Source of the DNA: CAZEQD01 sp964514305
GTDB taxonomy: Bacteria; Acidobacteriota; Aminicenantia; Aminicenantales; Aminicenantaceae
NCBI GenBank assembly: GCA_964514305.1
Contig: CAZEQD010000012.1
Location: 1 to 43,416 of the forward strand
Direction of reading: 5' to 3'
DNA length: 43,416 nucleotides
A program made the translations under genes and the position numbers. The notes beneath the pieces were generated by a model. The model was not told the DNA's origin. It worked only from the letters and a program-made list of their open reading frames with translations, and did not search any database. Shown in pieces: positions 34,014 to 42,446 of the stretch; positions within the stretch are counted from its first letter, which is position 1; every line of letters begins with the position of its first letter.

Positions 34014-34409
34014 ATGAGATCTGTCGTGAATGACAGCCGACGCCAAAAAAGAATATCGAGCCTTATCAAAGAAGAATTAAGCCGCCTTTTCATCGAATTC
34101 TTTCAAACTTCATCTTCAGGCTTGATTACCATAACCAGAGTTGAAATGAGTAAGGATTTAAAGACTGCCTACGTTTTTTTAAGTTTATATGGCTGTAAAG
34201 AAAAAGAGAAAGTCATGGAGCTCTTAGAAAAAAGAAAAGGGATGCTCAGAAAATCTATTGCCACCAAGATAAAATTGAAGTATAATCCTTTGCTAATTTT
34301 TTCATTTGACCAGACAAATGCCTATCAGGAGCGAATTAATAAAATCATAGAAGCAATAAGAAAAAATGAAAGAGAATCCAGTCGATCTAATAAGAAAAAA
34401 AATCATTGA
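34014..34409 (+). CDS. rbfA: 30S ribosome-binding factor A
   Basis: Late 30S maturation factor with a KH-like fold, 131 residues. The N-terminus SRRQKRISSLIKEELSRLF and the segment TITRVEMSKDLKTAYVFLSLYG are typical. So is the C-terminal RKSIATKIKLKYNPLLIFSFDQTNAYQERI. The 3' end overlaps the next gene by 44 nt in another frame. Order infB-ylxP-rbfA-nrnA-truB is widely conserved. Confidence 0.93.
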   Translation: MRSVVNDSRRQKRISSLIKEELSRLFIEFFQTSSSGLITITRVEMSKDLKTAYVFLSLYGCKEKEKVMELLEKRKGMLRKSIATKIKLKYNPLLIFSFDQTNAYQERINKIIEAIRKNERESSRSNKKKNH

Positions 34410-35373
34410 CAGCCAAAGTATTGTAATCACATCTCACCTCAGACCCGATGGAGATTCAATCTGTACCAGCTTAGCCTTATATTTTACAGGAGAACTCTTA
34501 GGCAAAAAGATGGCTATCGTTAATAAAGATCCTACTCCTTATCCTTTTAATCAATTTCCTGACAGCAAAAAGATTCAAATTGGTCAAATTCCTTCTCAAG
34601 GATATGATCTGGTCATTCTCCTTGAATGTGCCAATGTTTCTCGGTCAGGCCAAAAAAATATAAATAATTACTTTAAGATCAATATTGATCACCACCATTC
34701 TAATGATTATTATGCTGATATCAACTGGGTAGACCCTCAAGCTTCAGCTGTGGCTGAAATGGTTTTTGAACTGGCAGAAAAGTTAAAAATAAATTTTAAT
34801 CCAAAAATAGCCACTCATCTTTACTGCGGCATCATATCTGACACTGGTTCCTTCCAGTTTTCTAATACCAGGGCTAAATCTTTTGAAGTTTGTCATAAAT
34901 TAATCCAATATGGAGCTAATCCAGTTGAAACTTCTGAGAGACTTTTCAACAATAATCCTCCAGAGAAAATTAAGCTCTTAGGCAAGGTGCTGTCTACCCT
35001 GCAAATGAATAAAGAGGGAAATATTGCCATTATCTCTATGTTCCGCCAGCACCTTAATTCTTTAAAGCTCAAAGAAATAGATACCGAAGATATTTCTACT
35101 CTGGCTCGGTCTATTAAAGGAGTGTCGGTGGTCCTTTTCTTTAAAGAAATAAAAAAAGATACTTTTAGAGTGAGTTTGCGGGCCAAGGGGACAGCCAATG
35201 CTGCCGAGATAGCCGAACATTTTGGAGGTGGCGGACATCTTCATGCCGCTGGTTTTACCGTCCGGGGTAAATATGAACGTTTGATCAAAGAAGTACCAGA
35301 AAAAGTTTCAGCTCTTCTTCACAAGCAAAATTTACAACAGGCTTCATCCTCTCCTCAAAAAAATATTAAATAA
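34366..35373 (+). CDS. nrnA: DHH/DHHA1 phosphoesterase, NrnA-like
   Basis: Predicted oligoribonuclease/3'-phosphoadenosine-5'-phosphate phosphatase of 335 residues. Motifs are SHLRPDGDSICTSL (motif I), the DHHH motif NIDHHHSND, and the C-terminal DHHA1 substrate motif FGGGGHLHAAGFTV. The segment that usually reads L-D-C/T-A/S-D has LLECANVSRSG here, with Glu where a metal-binding Asp is common; this could modify metal binding. It overlaps rbfA by 44 nt, and truB starts 9 nt after it. A frame extending upstream is prevented by the overlap, so the ATG at 34366 is the best start. Confidence 0.9.
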   Translation: MKENPVDLIRKKIIDSQSIVITSHLRPDGDSICTSLALYFTGELLGKKMAIVNKDPTPYPFNQFPDSKKIQIGQIPSQGYDLVILLECANVSRSGQKNINNYFKINIDHHHSNDYYADINWVDPQASAVAEMVFELAEKLKINFNPKIATHLYCGIISDTGSFQFSNTRAKSFEVCHKLIQYGANPVETSERLFNNNPPEKIKLLGKVLSTLQMNKEGNIAIISMFRQHLNSLKLKEIDTEDISTLARSIKGVSVVLFFKEIKKDTFRVSLRAKGTANAAEIAEHFGGGGHLHAAGFTVRGKYERLIKEVPEKVSALLHKQNLQQASSSPQKNIK

Positions 35374-35382
35374 AGCTCAGTT

Positions 35383-36330
35383 ATGGATGGCCTTATCTTA
35401 GTAGACAAGCCCCCAGATTATACTTCTCATACCATAGTCAAAGAAATCAGAAAATATATAAAAGGTAAAAAGGTGGGACATTATGGCACTCTTGATCCTC
35501 TGGCTACGGGGTTAATCATAATAGCTGTAGGTAAAGCCACCAAACTGTTTCCTTTCTTTTCAAAAACAGATAAAGCATACTTTGGCAAAATAAAGCTTGG
35601 ATATTCAACTGATACTTATGATGCCCACGGCCAGACTGTTTCACCTCCTCAAGAAGAATTTCCATCATTAGAGGAACTCCTTAAATCTATGAAAAAATTT
35701 AAGGGGGCAATAGACCAAATTCCTCCTCCTTTTTCAGCTAAAAAATATCAAGGCAAGCCTCTGTATACATTGGCCAGGCAAAAAAAATACATTGAGCTTA
35801 AACCTTCAAAAGTCTATGTCTATTCTTTCCAGCTTAAAGATTACAGCCCTCCTTTTGTAAGTTTCAAGATAAAATGTTCTTCTGGCACATATATTAGATC
35901 TATTGCTCACAATCTTGGCCAGCAATTGGGTTGCGGAGCTCATCTTTGTCATCTGTGTCGGACTGAAGTCGGCAATTTCCACCTTAAAGATGCCCATTCT
36001 TTAGAAAAAATAAAAACTCTGGCAGAACAGGCAAAATTTGATGAATTCCTAATTCCTTTGGAATTCCTCCTGCCTCAATTCCCCAAAATTATATTGACGC
36101 CTGAAGGAGCCAGTTTAGCTAAAAATGGGAATTTAATTTACCCTGAAAAAATAATTAAAATTTTAACCTCCCAAGAATCCTCTTTAAATAGCAAAAAAGA
36201 AAAAGAAGATATCTATAGATTGTTTAGTCTTGAAGGAAAGCTTTTAGCTTTAGCCAGGAAAAGCACAGAAAAAAAATGTCTTCATCCGTTTTTAGTCATT
36301 GATTCTGGCCCAGACCATAATTCTACCTAA
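35383..36330 (+). CDS. truB: tRNA pseudouridine-55 synthase
   Basis: Makes pseudouridine 55 in the T-loop of tRNAs. It has 315 residues. The N-terminus GLILVDKPPDYTSHTIV, the catalytic KVGHYGTLDPLATGLI (catalytic Asp), the segment QIPPPFSAKKYQGKPLYTLAR and CSSGTYIRSIAHNLGQ are all present. The C-terminal 70 residues form a PUA-like tail. It closes the conserved translation cluster; ribF, which often follows, is not next. Confidence 0.95.
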   Translation: MDGLILVDKPPDYTSHTIVKEIRKYIKGKKVGHYGTLDPLATGLIIIAVGKATKLFPFFSKTDKAYFGKIKLGYSTDTYDAHGQTVSPPQEEFPSLEELLKSMKKFKGAIDQIPPPFSAKKYQGKPLYTLARQKKYIELKPSKVYVYSFQLKDYSPPFVSFKIKCSSGTYIRSIAHNLGQQLGCGAHLCHLCRTEVGNFHLKDAHSLEKIKTLAEQAKFDEFLIPLEFLLPQFPKIILTPEGASLAKNGNLIYPEKIIKILTSQESSLNSKKEKEDIYRLFSLEGKLLALARKSTEKKCLHPFLVIDSGPDHNST

Positions 36331-36335
36331 GCCAG

Positions 36336-37796
36336 ATGAAAGAAAAGGAATATTTTGCCTCTCGCTGGGCAATAATTTTAGCCGGCATAGGTATGGCTGT
36401 GGGTACAGGGAACATCTGGCGGTTTCCCCGGATTGTATCTCAATATGGGGGCGGTGCCTTCATGATTGCCTGGTTAATTTTTCTCTTCCTCTGGTCTATC
36501 CCTCTTTTAACCATTGAAATTGGTATCGGCAAGAAAACGAGAATGGGAGTTATTGCTTCTTTCAACCAGATCATGGGCAAAAATTTTACCTGGATGGGAA
36601 CTTTTATCGCTTTTGTCACTACTTCTATCATGTTTTATTATTCAGTAGTTACAGGCTGGTGTCTAAAATACTTTGTAGCTACTTCCTGGCAAGGCCTAAT
36701 AAAAAAAGATTCTTCCCAATTTTGGTATAGTTTTACTTCATCTTGGGAGCCGATAATCTTCCATCTGCTGGCTATAAGTATCGGGACCCTTATAATTTAT
36801 GCTGGAGTAGTAAAAGGAATTGAAAGAGCCAATAAAATCCTTATTCCTTCCCTTTTTTTTCTTCTAATCATAGCCTGCATACGGGCTCTCACTCTTCCTT
36901 CAGCTCTTCATGGTTTGAATTTTCTCTTTTCCCCTAATTCAGCTAAATTAACAGATTATAGAGTCTGGTTAAATGCTCTTAGTCAATCTGCTTGGTCTAC
37001 GGGGGCCGGTTGGGGCTTAATTCTTACTTATGCAGTCTACTCTCATCGTCGGGAGGAGCCTCTCTTAACTTCAACCACCATAGGTTTCGGTAATAATCTG
37101 GCTTCGCTCCTGGCCGCGGTGGCCGTTATCCCCACCGTCTTCTCCTACTTTGCTCAACAAAATTTTTCTCTTTCCAAAGTATTAGAAGTGATGAAAACAG
37201 ATAATCAAGGTTTAACTTTTATTTGGATGCCCCATTTATTCTCTAAAGTACCTGCTGGTACATTCTTTCTGGCTCTCTTTTTTTTAGCTCTTTCTTTGGC
37301 TGCTTTTTCTTCTCTTATTTCAATGATTGAGCTTGATACACGAATCTTAATGGATGCTGGTCTTTCCAGAAAAAAGGCTGTATTTATAGTAGGAGCGGCA
37401 ACTTTTGTTCTGGGTTTACCATCAGCCTTGAGTATGGCTTTTTTTAATAATCAAGATTGGGTCTGGAGTTTAGGTTTGATGGTTAGCGGTTTCTTTTTTA
37501 CCCTGGCTATTATAAAATTTGGCCTAAATGATTTCCGCCAAAAAATATTATCCACCCCTGATAGCAGAATTAAGGTAGGAAAATGGTTCAACTTTTTTCC
37601 AGCCTTTCTCCTCCCTGTTCAGTTTTTGATAATGATAGGCTGGTGGTTCTGGCAAAAACACACCCAAGACCCCCGTAGCTGGTTTAAAATATTTTCGGTA
37701 TCATCACTGGGAACAGTTCTTTTTCAATGGCTTCTGGCTCTTTTTATATTTATTATTTTAAACCGATATCTTAATCGTAAATTAGTTAGGAGCTAA
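36336..37796 (+). CDS. Neurotransmitter:sodium symporter family transporter
   Basis: Na+-coupled amino-acid symporter (LeuT fold, SNF/NSS family) with about 11-12 helices and 486 residues. The first helix holds the family signature WAIILAGIGMAVGTGNIWRFPRI, whose unwound glycine region binds Na+ and substrate. Other family segments are LIYAGVVKGIERANKILIP and QSAWSTGAGWGLILTYAVY. The start is 5 nt after the truB stop. The small membrane peptide downstream suggests a MetP/MetS-like methionine/alanine transporter; the true substrate is not known. Confidence 0.92.
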   Translation: MKEKEYFASRWAIILAGIGMAVGTGNIWRFPRIVSQYGGGAFMIAWLIFLFLWSIPLLTIEIGIGKKTRMGVIASFNQIMGKNFTWMGTFIAFVTTSIMFYYSVVTGWCLKYFVATSWQGLIKKDSSQFWYSFTSSWEPIIFHLLAISIGTLIIYAGVVKGIERANKILIPSLFFLLIIACIRALTLPSALHGLNFLFSPNSAKLTDYRVWLNALSQSAWSTGAGWGLILTYAVYSHRREEPLLTSTTIGFGNNLASLLAAVAVIPTVFSYFAQQNFSLSKVLEVMKTDNQGLTFIWMPHLFSKVPAGTFFLALFFLALSLAAFSSLISMIELDTRILMDAGLSRKKAVFIVGAATFVLGLPSALSMAFFNNQDWVWSLGLMVSGFFFTLAIIKFGLNDFRQKILSTPDSRIKVGKWFNFFPAFLLPVQFLIMIGWWFWQKHTQDPRSWFKIFSVSSLGTVLFQWLLALFIFIILNRYLNRKLVRS

Positions 37797-37803
37797 ACTA
37801 AAA

Positions 37804-37896
37804 ATGACAACTTCGGCTCTTTTATTTATGATTTTTATGTTTGCCGTCTGTTTAGGGGGTTTTATATACACTCTCTACCTTACTTCTAAAAGGTAA
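37804..37896 (+). CDS. MetS-like small membrane subunit of the NSS transporter
   Basis: A 30-residue reading frame starts 7 nt after the NSS transporter stop. It encodes one transmembrane helix (SALLFMIFMFAVCLGGFIYT) with a basic end (TSKR). In Corynebacterium MetPS, and in many bacterial NSS operons, a tiny single-helix MetS peptide directly follows the transporter and is required for its activity. Size, position, helix and the xxTSAxxM-type N-terminus agree. No strong ribosome site is visible, so coupling to the preceding stop is likely. Confidence 0.7.
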   Translation: MTTSALLFMIFMFAVCLGGFIYTLYLTSKR

Positions 37897-37941
37897 AAAT
37901 GTCCATTTTTTCTATGATTTGGCTCTAAAAATTGATTATTG

Positions 37942-37966
37942 TTTTTCTTTGTCGATTAAAGAAAAA
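37942..37966. terminator. AT-rich hairpin, possible terminator
   Basis: TTTTTCTTT and AAAGAAAAA form a perfect 9-bp inverted repeat around a 7-nt loop, 45 nt after the MetS-like gene. The stem is nearly all A/T and no clear T-run follows, so termination strength is doubtful. The other sequence between 37897 and 38081 shows only a weak TTGAAT-17-TATTTT promoter pattern before the DUF507 genes. Confidence 0.3.
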
Positions 37967-38081
37967 TCTTGAATATTTCTTTTGCTAAATAAGCAATTTG
38001 CCCCATTAATATCAACAAAATCAAATTCTTAGTCATCAACTCCTTGAATTTTCAACAGAGATATTGTATTTTTAACTAGAA

Positions 38082-38360
38082 ATGAGATTAAACAAGAACC
38101 AAATAGAACATATGACCTTTGTCATCATCAAAAATCTCCTTAAAGAGGAGAAAATATTAGTAGATGACAGAAACAAACTAATCGAAGATATTATTAATTT
38201 AATCACAGAAGAATTCCAAAAAGAAGACAAATTAGATCAGGAAGTAAGGGAGATATTAAGCAAATATATGGAAAAAATTAGAAAAGAAAACATCGAATAT
38301 CAAACTATGTTCAGAATGATTAAATCCAAATTGGCCAAAGAAAGGAATATTGTCTTATGA
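38082..38360 (+). CDS. DUF507 family protein (first copy)
   Basis: Small, highly charged, helical protein of 92 residues. The N-terminal pattern RLNKNQIEHMTFVIIKNLL and the middle EEFQKEDKLDQEVREIL match DUF507, a family of unknown function often present as two adjacent genes. It overlaps the second copy by 4 nt (ATGA). No transmembrane segment or cofactor motif is seen. Confidence 0.8.
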   Translation: MRLNKNQIEHMTFVIIKNLLKEEKILVDDRNKLIEDIINLITEEFQKEDKLDQEVREILSKYMEKIRKENIEYQTMFRMIKSKLAKERNIVL

Positions 38361-38647
38361 GTATCCGGTTATCCCGAGAAAAAATAAATTATCTATCCAG
38401 AAAAATCCTTGATGCTCTATTTAACGACGACCAAGTAGAGTTTCTGGATGAGCCTAACGAAATCAGACTTTCCATAGTAAAAAGTATTGAAGATGAAATA
38501 AAACTTTATGAGCTTTTAGACAAAAAGGCTATAGAAAAAATCCAAGCTCAAAAAAAATCTATCAAAGAAGGAAGTCGGGAATGGGAAATTCTCTACCGAA
38601 AGTACTATAATGAAGAAATTTCGAAGCTCGGAAAATTTTTCGAATAA
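38357..38647 (+). CDS. DUF507 family protein (second copy)
   Basis: Second small helical protein, 96 residues, in the same family as the preceding gene: RLSREKINYLSRKILDALF at the N-terminus parallels RLNKNQIEHMTFVIIKNLL of copy 1, and REWEILYRKYYNEEISKLG parallels its C-terminal helix. The two have diverged well beyond recent duplication, so they may form a heteromer. The 3' end overlaps the thioesterase gene by 38 nt in another frame. Confidence 0.8.
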   Translation: MSIRLSREKINYLSRKILDALFNDDQVEFLDEPNEIRLSIVKSIEDEIKLYELLDKKAIEKIQAQKKSIKEGSREWEILYRKYYNEEISKLGKFFE

Positions 38648-39089
38648 ATCATCTCTTTCCCAATCAAAAAAATCCTTCATAGAATTCAAAGAAAAGGTCC
38701 GCTATTCAGAAATAGATAAAATGGGCGTTGCTCATCATAAAAATTATCTAGAGTGGTTCGAAATTGGACGGACAGAATTCTGCCGCCATCAAAACATTCC
38801 ATATAGCCAAATAGAAGCCAGAGGTTATTATCTGGTTGTGGTTGAAGCTTACTGTAAATATAGAAAACCTTTAAGATATGAGGATGAATTTAATATTAGA
38901 GTAATCCTCGATCAACTAAGTCCAAGAAAAATTGTCTTCAAATATGAATTATTAAAAGATGATAAAACCATTGCTTCAGGCTATACTGTCCACTTAGTCA
39001 TTAATTCTAAAACTGAAGTCTGTTCCCTCCCACCCGATATTATAGAAAAAATAAAAGCCCCAATCCCTAGAGCTAATCCTTTAAAATAG
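38610..39089 (+). CDS. YbgC/FadM-like acyl-CoA thioesterase
   Basis: Hotdog-fold thioesterase of 159 residues. The signature YSEIDKMGVAHHKNYLEWFEIGRTEF (about residues 32-57) corresponds to the 4-hydroxybenzoyl-CoA thioesterase/YbgC motif, with the catalytic Asp in the position usually seen in Y-x-D-T-D-x-x-G. It is followed by a typical CKYRKPLRYEDEF beta segment. The first 20 residues are a variable extension inside the DUF507 overlap; an internal start is possible. Its acyl-CoA substrate is unknown. Confidence 0.87.
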   Translation: MKKFRSSENFSNKSSLSQSKKSFIEFKEKVRYSEIDKMGVAHHKNYLEWFEIGRTEFCRHQNIPYSQIEARGYYLVVVEAYCKYRKPLRYEDEFNIRVILDQLSPRKIVFKYELLKDDKTIASGYTVHLVINSKTEVCSLPPDIIEKIKAPIPRANPLK

Positions 39090-39114
39090 AAGAACAGATG
39101 AAATGATGGTAATA

Positions 39115-39975
39115 TTACCTTAAATAGCCCTTTTTGAGCAAATAATCTCTTAAAGCATCTTTCCAATGAGAAAACTTTGGCAGGCCAATCTCTTTTGCCT
39201 TTTTATTTTCCAGCACTGAATATGAAGGTCGAACAGCTTTGGCTCCATAAGTCTGGGAATCAACAGGAATAAGGGTGGCTTTTTTCCTCAGCAATGAAAA
39301 AATTGCTTCAGCAAATTGAAACCAAGTACATTGTCCTTCGTTAGTAAGATGATATAGACCATAGTGTCGGGTGGGCAGGAGCTCTCTGATAATGAGAGCC
39401 AGCTCGGCTGTGGAGGTTGGGGTTACCCATTGATCGTTAACAACTCGAATGACCCTTCCTTTCTTTTCTGAAGAAATCATGGTATCAACAAAATTTGTCC
39501 CTTTGCCCCAGCAACCAGCTTGTCCATACAAGCCGCAAGTACGAATTAAATAATATTTTTTTAAAATACTGCTAACAAAATATTCTCCCGCCAACTTGGA
39601 AACAGCATAAACACTAAGCGGATGAGGTGTGTCTTCTTCAGTGTAAGGTTCTTTTTTAGCTCCATCAAAAACATAATCAGTACTGAAATGGACAAGAATA
39701 ATCTCAAGATCCCGACAAATCAGGGCTAAATCTCTGACCGCTGTAGAATTAACTAAAAATGATTTTTGAGGATTGTCTTCACACTCATCAACTCGATGGT
39801 AAGCAGATGTATTTATCAATATTTCAGGTTTCAATTGTTCGATTTGAGCTCTTATTTCCTTGGGTTTGGTAACATCAAAATCAGGATAATAAAGAGGTAG
39901 GAGTTCCTTTTTATCCAAAACTTTTACAAGATCAGATCCAAGTTGTCCATCTGCTCCGATAATAGCAATTTTCAT
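39115..39975 (-). CDS. rfbD: dTDP-4-dehydrorhamnose reductase
   Basis: Last enzyme of dTDP-L-rhamnose synthesis, reducing dTDP-4-dehydro-L-rhamnose with NAD(P)H. It has 286 residues. The Rossmann motif GADGQLGSDL, the segment VHFSTDYVFDGAKKEPYTEED, the catalytic YAVSKLAGE and the C-terminal VRPSYSVLENKKA are diagnostic of RfbD/RmlD. No other rml gene is in the window, so the pathway is split in the genome. It is monocistronic here, bounded by the terminator at 40047. Confidence 0.93.
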   Translation of the reverse strand: MKIAIIGADGQLGSDLVKVLDKKELLPLYYPDFDVTKPKEIRAQIEQLKPEILINTSAYHRVDECEDNPQKSFLVNSTAVRDLALICRDLEIILVHFSTDYVFDGAKKEPYTEEDTPHPLSVYAVSKLAGEYFVSSILKKYYLIRTCGLYGQAGCWGKGTNFVDTMISSEKKGRVIRVVNDQWVTPTSTAELALIIRELLPTRHYGLYHLTNEGQCTWFQFAEAIFSLLRKKATLIPVDSQTYGAKAVRPSYSVLENKKAKEIGLPKFSHWKDALRDYLLKKGYLR

Positions 39976-40046
39976 TTTAACTTTTTATTTAACTTTAGAA
40001 GAATTGATAATTTTTCTAAAAACTAAAGCCTCTTTTATAAAAAGAA

Positions 40047-40068
40047 AGCCAGGATTTTCATCCTGGCT
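40047..40068. terminator. Bidirectional rho-independent terminator
   Basis: AGCCAGGAT and ATCCTGGCT form a perfect 9-bp stem with the loop TTTC. T-rich sequence follows on the plus strand (40070-40077), and on the minus strand the sequence after the stem reads TTTCTTTTT. It lies 33 nt beyond the stop of the PKD/beta-barrel gene and best serves that minus-strand transcript. Confidence 0.85.
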
Positions 40069-40100
40069 ATTCTTTTTGACTTATTAAATTTAGTTTTGGC

Positions 40101-41555
40101 CTAAAAAATAACTCTGAAGCCAAGCATAAATTTGTGATGATGTGAGAAACTGCGATCTTTTCCTACTGGTGCTCTAAGCTCAAAGAAAACAGAGCCCACA
40201 CTGGAATAATTGTTAAAAACATCGTAGCCAACGTTACTGATTATTTCAGCATCAGAATTCCTGTTTGATTTAACCTTGGTAGTAAAGCCGGCTCCAGCTC
40301 CCAAATACGCGGGTCCTGAATGCAGATTGAACATCATATTGGCCATAAAAATTGATTTCCAGGGGTCACCTTTGAGGGCCAAACCACCGCCCCCTGAAAT
40401 GACAAAATCCAGAGTATCAGGTACAAGCTTGTAAAGTAAACCAAGGCGCGCCGCTAAATATGAACCGTGACTTCCTCGAGCGAAGAATGGTCCACCTTCG
40501 GCCAGAACAAAGAATCTCTTTTGAGTTACTTCTAAGTCTAGTCTAGCTGGCTGGGAAACAGCCCCAAAGTCATCGGTGACAATGGCTGTAATTGTATAAA
40601 CATCAGGAGCTGAGAAGATTTTCTCCCAAGTAAATGGCTTTTCTGAATCTGAAAATCTATCTACTGTTTTTCCTTGAGGATCTGTTATCTCAAAATCAGC
40701 CTTAACCACTTCCCCATCAGGATCGGTCGAATCAGAAGCATCGAAAGTTATTGGTCTACCCACATAATCCTTACAAGGCAAACAAGAAGTCCAAAGTTTA
40801 CAAGTTGGAGGGAAATTAATGTATGTTTTTGCCTCACAAGGATTTGTTGAAGGTTTGCCTTTGGGATTAAGAGCCTTTCCTTTAAAAATATATTCGCCAG
40901 GCTTATCGAATTTGGTTTGCCATTTGGCTGCCTCTGGAGTAAGGGCCTTAGATGCAACTTTTGTTCCATCCGGCCCATAAATTTCAACTTCCATCGACTG
41001 AGCATGCTGCGATCCGCTCATATCAATAGAAATAGGATCATTTATATTGGCCTTGGCTGGGGCAACTTTTAAGTCACAGACTGCTTCAGGAATAATCTCT
41101 TCTACTTTTCTTAAAGAAATATTGCCGCAAGGTTTAGGCATAATAAATTCATAATGTTTAAAACCCCTAACAACTGTAAATGAAAAAACCGGCAATGGTT
41201 CTTTTCCCGCCCATTCAAGGTCTTCGACAACTTTCACTTTTCCCCGCGAACGGAAAAGCATCCACATTAACTTATCTCCGACAGCCAACTCTTTCTCTTC
41301 AAAGGAAGCAGCTTTTATCTGTTCAATGAAAGGAAGAAATAAATCTCCGTACCCGGCCAAATCAAAACCGTATTTTATATCCCCGGTATATTTATCAAGG
41401 ACTGTCTTCATTACTTCTGCTGTTGGTATTTGTCCTTTAATTCTAACTAAAGTGTAGCGCCCGATTCTTTTTAATTTCTTTGTTTCAGCTAAAGAACTCA
41501 AACAGAAAATAACAAGAACAGCGATTACTAAAAAAGCAATTTTTTTATTTCTCAT
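40101..41555 (-). CDS. Envelope protein with two PKD-like domains and a C-terminal beta-barrel
   Basis: Secreted protein of 484 residues, not assigned to a named family. In order: a signal peptide (FLVIAVLVIFCLSSLAE), an N-terminal domain of about 130 residues (VRIKGQIPTAEVMKTVLDKY), two immunoglobulin/PKD-like domains (about 160-255 and 260-345; ISIDMSGSQ and ITFDASDSTDPDGEV), and about 130 residues of glycine-rich beta strands ending in FMLGFRVIF, an outer membrane barrel signature. The paired cysteines CKLWTSCLPC may form disulfides. The PKD-plus-small-barrel plan suggests a surface or cell-wall-contact protein. GGAAGGAGG precedes the start. Confidence 0.75.
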   Translation of the reverse strand: MRNKKIAFLVIAVLVIFCLSSLAETKKLKRIGRYTLVRIKGQIPTAEVMKTVLDKYTGDIKYGFDLAGYGDLFLPFIEQIKAASFEEKELAVGDKLMWMLFRSRGKVKVVEDLEWAGKEPLPVFSFTVVRGFKHYEFIMPKPCGNISLRKVEEIIPEAVCDLKVAPAKANINDPISIDMSGSQHAQSMEVEIYGPDGTKVASKALTPEAAKWQTKFDKPGEYIFKGKALNPKGKPSTNPCEAKTYINFPPTCKLWTSCLPCKDYVGRPITFDASDSTDPDGEVVKADFEITDPQGKTVDRFSDSEKPFTWEKIFSAPDVYTITAIVTDDFGAVSQPARLDLEVTQKRFFVLAEGGPFFARGSHGSYLAARLGLLYKLVPDTLDFVISGGGGLALKGDPWKSIFMANMMFNLHSGPAYLGAGAGFTTKVKSNRNSDAEIISNVGYDVFNNYSSVGSVFFELRAPVGKDRSFSHHHKFMLGFRVIF

Positions 41556-41609
41556 CTAAGCCTCCTTCCAGCTAAAAAAAAAGTAAATATTAAATTTACA
41601 ATTCATAAT

Positions 41610-41639
41610 AAATTAAATACAAATAAATTCTTTTGTCAA
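41610..41639 (-). promoter_or_regulatory. Promoter of the PKD/beta-barrel gene
   Basis: On the minus strand a consensus TTGACA (revcomp of 41634-41639) and TAATTT (revcomp of 41610-41615) are spaced by 18 nt. They lie about 55 nt upstream of the start codon and its strong GGAAGGAGG site. The very AT-rich surroundings suit a strongly expressed envelope gene. Confidence 0.55.
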
Positions 41640-41673
41640 GGAAAAAAAGATGTTTGTAAGATGCTTCCAGTTT

Positions 41674-42363
41674 TTAAAGAGAAAGAAAACCGTTAACAAT
41701 TCTGGAAACAATGCCTGAATCTCTGGGCTGTTGTTTTAAAGCTTTTTTAAAATAGGCTGAAGTAGGAAGATCGAGCGAAACTAATTTTTGTAAACATACC
41801 CTGGCTTCTCTGACGTTTATCTCAGGATGCGGCTGTAAGCCCCAAATCCGCTTATTCTTTACTTTAAAAGCTTGAATCTGGCAATGAGCCGAAGAAGCCA
41901 AAATGTCAAACTCAGGCCCTAAGTTGACAACCTCATCAAAATGGCAGGCAAAAGAATAAATTACTCCTTTCTTTCCTAAGAGAAGACTATCTTTTTTGAC
42001 TTGAATAGGAAGCCAACCTACTTCCGGTTGCTCACTCCTCTTGATACACTTTGAGCCTCCTAAAGCCAAGGCAAGGAGTTGATGGCCATAACAACTCCCC
42101 AGGATTGCTATATTGTTATTAGCGGCCTCCTGGATAAATTTCACTTCTTCTGTTAACCAGGGATAATCATCCAAAATTGAAGCCTCAGAGCCAGTTAATA
42201 TTATATGCGAAAATCCCTCATTTAAATCAGGTAAAGTCCCGTTTTGGGCTTTAAAAATCTTGAATCCCTGGGGTAAATGATAGGACCAATGCCTAACGGG
42301 ATTATAAACAGAAGAATCCAGGGAATTATCAATGATGGCTATTTTTGGTCTTTGATTGTCCAT
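41674..42363 (-). CDS. Class I glutamine amidotransferase-like protein
   Basis: Stand-alone GATase1-fold protein of 229 residues. The nucleophile elbow is LGSCYGHQLLALALGG (C91) and the catalytic dyad partners are in LQPHPEINV (H179, E181), so the triad is complete. The sequence resembles GMP-synthase-like and YfeJ/GuaA-amidotransferase relatives, which may cleave gamma-glutamyl amides or act with an unknown synthetase. No synthetase partner is adjacent. It ends 119 nt beyond the start of the PKD/beta-barrel gene on the same strand. Confidence 0.85.
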   Translation of the reverse strand: MDNQRPKIAIIDNSLDSSVYNPVRHWSYHLPQGFKIFKAQNGTLPDLNEGFSHIILTGSEASILDDYPWLTEEVKFIQEAANNNIAILGSCYGHQLLALALGGSKCIKRSEQPEVGWLPIQVKKDSLLLGKKGVIYSFACHFDEVVNLGPEFDILASSAHCQIQAFKVKNKRIWGLQPHPEINVREARVCLQKLVSLDLPTSAYFKKALKQQPRDSGIVSRIVNGFLSL

Positions 42364-42406
42364 TGTCTTTAGCCTTTATCTATAAATATTAGTTTTAAAT
42401 TATTCT

Positions 42407-42434
42407 ATTATAAATATTTCTCTAAAAATAACAA
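42407..42434 (-). promoter_or_regulatory. Putative promoter of the amidotransferase gene
   Basis: Minus-strand TTGTTA (revcomp of 42429-42434) and TATAAT (revcomp of 42407-42412) are spaced by 16 nt and lie about 45 nt upstream of the ATG. The -35 starts 13 bp from the left end of the inverted-repeat element, so the element could influence this gene. Confidence 0.5.
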
Positions 42435-42446
42435 GGTTAATCCTCA

